DNA from: Bradyrhizobium barranii subsp. barranii
GTDB lineage: Bacteria > Pseudomonadota > Alphaproteobacteria > Rhizobiales > Xanthobacteraceae
Length of the DNA: 64,000 bases
Assembly (NCBI RefSeq): GCF_017565645.3
Contig: NZ_CP086136.1
Span: forward strand, 3,889,501 to 3,953,500
Direction: 5' to 3'
Shown piece by piece: positions 62,340 to 64,000 of this stretch. The notes below the pieces were generated by a model. The model saw only the letters and a list, made by a program, of their open reading frames with translations. It searched no databases and was not told where the DNA came from. Both the position numbers and the translations under genes were made by a program. Numbering within the stretch: the stretch's first letter is position 1; the number at the start of each line of letters is the position of its first letter.

Positions 62340-64000
62340 ATGCGCAGACCATCTGCGACGCGACACAATGACGAGCTGACGACGCTGCGGAGGCTGGCAC
62401 GCTTCCGCTCGATGTCGCTGCTCTGCGCGATGCAGATGGTCTTCCTGCCGGTGTTCAGCGTCCGCCTGCAGGCGCAGACGGTGAACGTGATCACCCCGGA
62501 CGGCCGCACCGGGACGAGCCTTCAGACATCAGGCAGCGTCACCAACGTCACGACGTCGACGATTTCGGGCAACAACGCCTTCAACTCGTTCTCGCAGTTC
62601 AGCGTCGGGCGGGGCAACACCGTCAATCTGCAACTGCCGACCGGCACGCAGAACCTGGTCAACATCGTTCGCGACGCCCCGGTCTACGTCAACGGCACGC
62701 TGAACTCCTACATGAACGGCGCGATCGGCGGTAACGTCTATTTCGCCGATCCCAAGGGGTTCGTGGTCGGCCGCAGCGGCACGGTCAATGTCGGCAGCCT
62801 CAACGTCTCGACGCCGACACGCGAGTTCACCGACAGCCTGATCGGCGCAGGCGGGCAGATCAACCAGTCGGCGGTCGGCAATCTGATGGCGGGCTCCTTC
62901 CCGGTCTCGCCCGACGGCAACATCCGCATCTACGGCCGCGTCAACGCCCAGGACGGCGTGCGCCTGACCGGGCAGAACGTCTTTGTCGGCGGCGCCAGCC
63001 AGCGCGACATCGCCAATCTCGATCACGCCGCGAAATTCGCAGCCTCCGTCAACTCCAAGGGCCTGCGCAGCGCCAGCGCGATCACCGTCAGCAACGGCTC
63101 GATCCATATCGGCGCCGTCAACAACGCAAGGGTCAACGGACGTCTCACTGCGCAGAGCAAGAGCGCGACGCCGAGCAACATCACGGTTCAGGCCGGCAAC
63201 AACATCGATGTCGGCAAGAAGGCCAATCTCAACATCGCAAGCGCAAACGGCAATGCCGGAGAGATCCGCCTGAAGGCGGCGCAGAACCTGACCGTCGCGG
63301 GCGGCGCCAGGTTCGATGCCAGCGCGAAGACGGGCAATGCCGGTCTCGTCGACTTCAGCGCGAACGGGATCATCGACATTGGGAAAGGCATCAAGGTCGA
63401 TCTCAGTGCGGACAACGGCAAGGCCGGCACGCTGCTGATCGACCCGACCGACGTGGTCGTGGGTGATGCCGCTCAGGGCGACACCGGCGTGACGCTGTCG
63501 AACAGCTCCATCGTGAATGCGCTCGCCGGGCTCAGCGCCGGTGCCGGCTACCTCATCCAGGCCGATCATTCCATCACGCTCGCCGCGCATGCGATGATCG
63601 ATGCCCGCCGTCTCGATGGCTCCGGCCATTCGACCGGCAACGCCAACAACGTCATCATCGACGCGCCGAACATCGAGATCATGAATGGCGCGCAGATCCT
63701 GGCCCAGTCGGTCAACTTCGGCGGGACCACCTACGCCGACGGCAACGTGACGCTGAGGGCAACGGCGAGCGACATCAAGCTGTCCGGCCAGGCCACCGCC
63801 ACGACGGCGATCACGGTCGACGGCAAGATTACCGGCGGCATCGTCTCGATCACCGCAACCTCGACGGCCGTGTCGAGCTTCCTGAACGGTTCGGTGGCCG
63901 GTGATTTAGCGCTTGTCGGCTCGACGCTTGCCGCCTCGCTGCTCGGGCTCAATGGCGGCTATGTCGCGGCAAGCGCGACTGCGACCATCAACATCAACAG
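62340..64000 (+). CDS. Filamentous-haemagglutinin-type adhesin, N-terminal part (3' truncated)
   Basis: At least 553 residues, open to the end of the window. A long signal region (MRRPSATRHNDELTTLRRLARFRSMSLLCAMQMVFLPVFSVRLQAQ) leads into a TPS/FHA N-terminal domain (TVNVITPDGRTGTSLQTSGSVTNVTTSTISGNNAFNSFSQFSVGRGNTVNL, FADPKGFVVGRSGTVNVGSL). Repeated beta-helix strands follow, rich in N-G, A-S-A and T-x-N steps. It resembles leukotoxin LktA/FHA-family surface proteins secreted through a two-partner or related route. ATG 62340 has AAGAGGAT before it. The full length, any secretion partner and any repeats lie beyond the window. Confidence 0.87.
   Translation, partial: MRRPSATRHNDELTTLRRLARFRSMSLLCAMQMVFLPVFSVRLQAQTVNVITPDGRTGTSLQTSGSVTNVTTSTISGNNAFNSFSQFSVGRGNTVNLQLPTGTQNLVNIVRDAPVYVNGTLNSYMNGAIGGNVYFADPKGFVVGRSGTVNVGSLNVSTPTREFTDSLIGAGGQINQSAVGNLMAGSFPVSPDGNIRIYGRVNAQDGVRLTGQNVFVGGASQRDIANLDHAAKFAASVNSKGLRSASAITVSNGSIHIGAVNNARVNGRLTAQSKSATPSNITVQAGNNIDVGKKANLNIASANGNAGEIRLKAAQNLTVAGGARFDASAKTGNAGLVDFSANGIIDIGKGIKVDLSADNGKAGTLLIDPTDVVVGDAAQGDTGVTLSNSSIVNALAGLSAGAGYLIQADHSITLAAHAMIDARRLDGSGHSTGNANNVIIDAPNIEIMNGAQILAQSVNFGGTTYADGNVTLRATASDIKLSGQATATTAITVDGKITGGIVSITATSTAVSSFLNGSVAGDLALVGSTLAASLLGLNGGYVAASATATININ

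Overview
The window is a high-GC alphaproteobacterial chromosome segment, most like Bradyrhizobium or a close relative. The support is a chvE-gguAB monosaccharide transporter, a norEFCBQD nitric-oxide reductase cluster with FixK/NnrR-type palindromes, several nutrient ABC transporters, and short palindromic repeats scattered between genes. The species assignment is inference. No tRNA, rRNA, CRISPR array or complete insertion sequence is visible.

Layout. 1-2171: end of an AprA/fumarate-reductase-type flavoprotein, a 2x[4Fe-4S] ferredoxin and a HEAT-repeat protein, in one operon. 2304-3476: FAH-family enzyme. 3477-3934: intergenic repeats and a candidate operator. 3935-12161: a YtfQRT/YjfF-type sugar transporter, GntR/FadR regulator, aldose 1-dehydrogenase, mutarotase and SMP-30 lactonase, with most junctions overlapping by 4 bases. 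Together they import a galactose- or arabinose-like sugar and oxidise it to the aldonate. 12235-16174: chvE-gguA-gguB. 16533-17851: a PAS histidine kinase behind a perfect FixK/FNR box. 18139-23832: norEFCBQD. 23907-33391: a polyol module (HAD phosphatase, SorC regulator, four-gene ABC transporter, SDR dehydrogenase, FGGY and PfkB kinases). 33404-43243: LysR regulator, amidase, complete Dpp/Opp-type transporter and a second amidase, ended by a strong intrinsic terminator.

43.3-52.9 kb is an accessory-looking stretch. It holds a LysR/hydrolase pair, an O-methyltransferase broken by an in-frame stop, a DUF1127 protein, a winged-helix/TPR regulator facing a class III cyclase/TPR protein that shares its middle domain, an AraC regulator, a cupin, interspersed direct repeats, and two near-identical ~226 bp MITE-like elements with 24-bp inverted ends. 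53.1-57.1 kb carries a UGT-like glycosyltransferase and an mhqD/mhqO-like pair divergent from a LysR gene. 57.5-61.2 kb is a Tat-exported binding protein co-transcribed with a hybrid kinase (sensor, HisKA, REC, HPt). The window ends in an exported protein and the N-terminal part of a filamentous-haemagglutinin-type adhesin.

The most unusual content is the MITE pair inserted at GGCC inside copies of another repeat, the twin TPR signalling proteins, the binding-protein/hybrid-kinase operon, the FixK-box kinase beside nor, and the operator-like palindromes. I did not find a clearly new defence or biosynthetic system.
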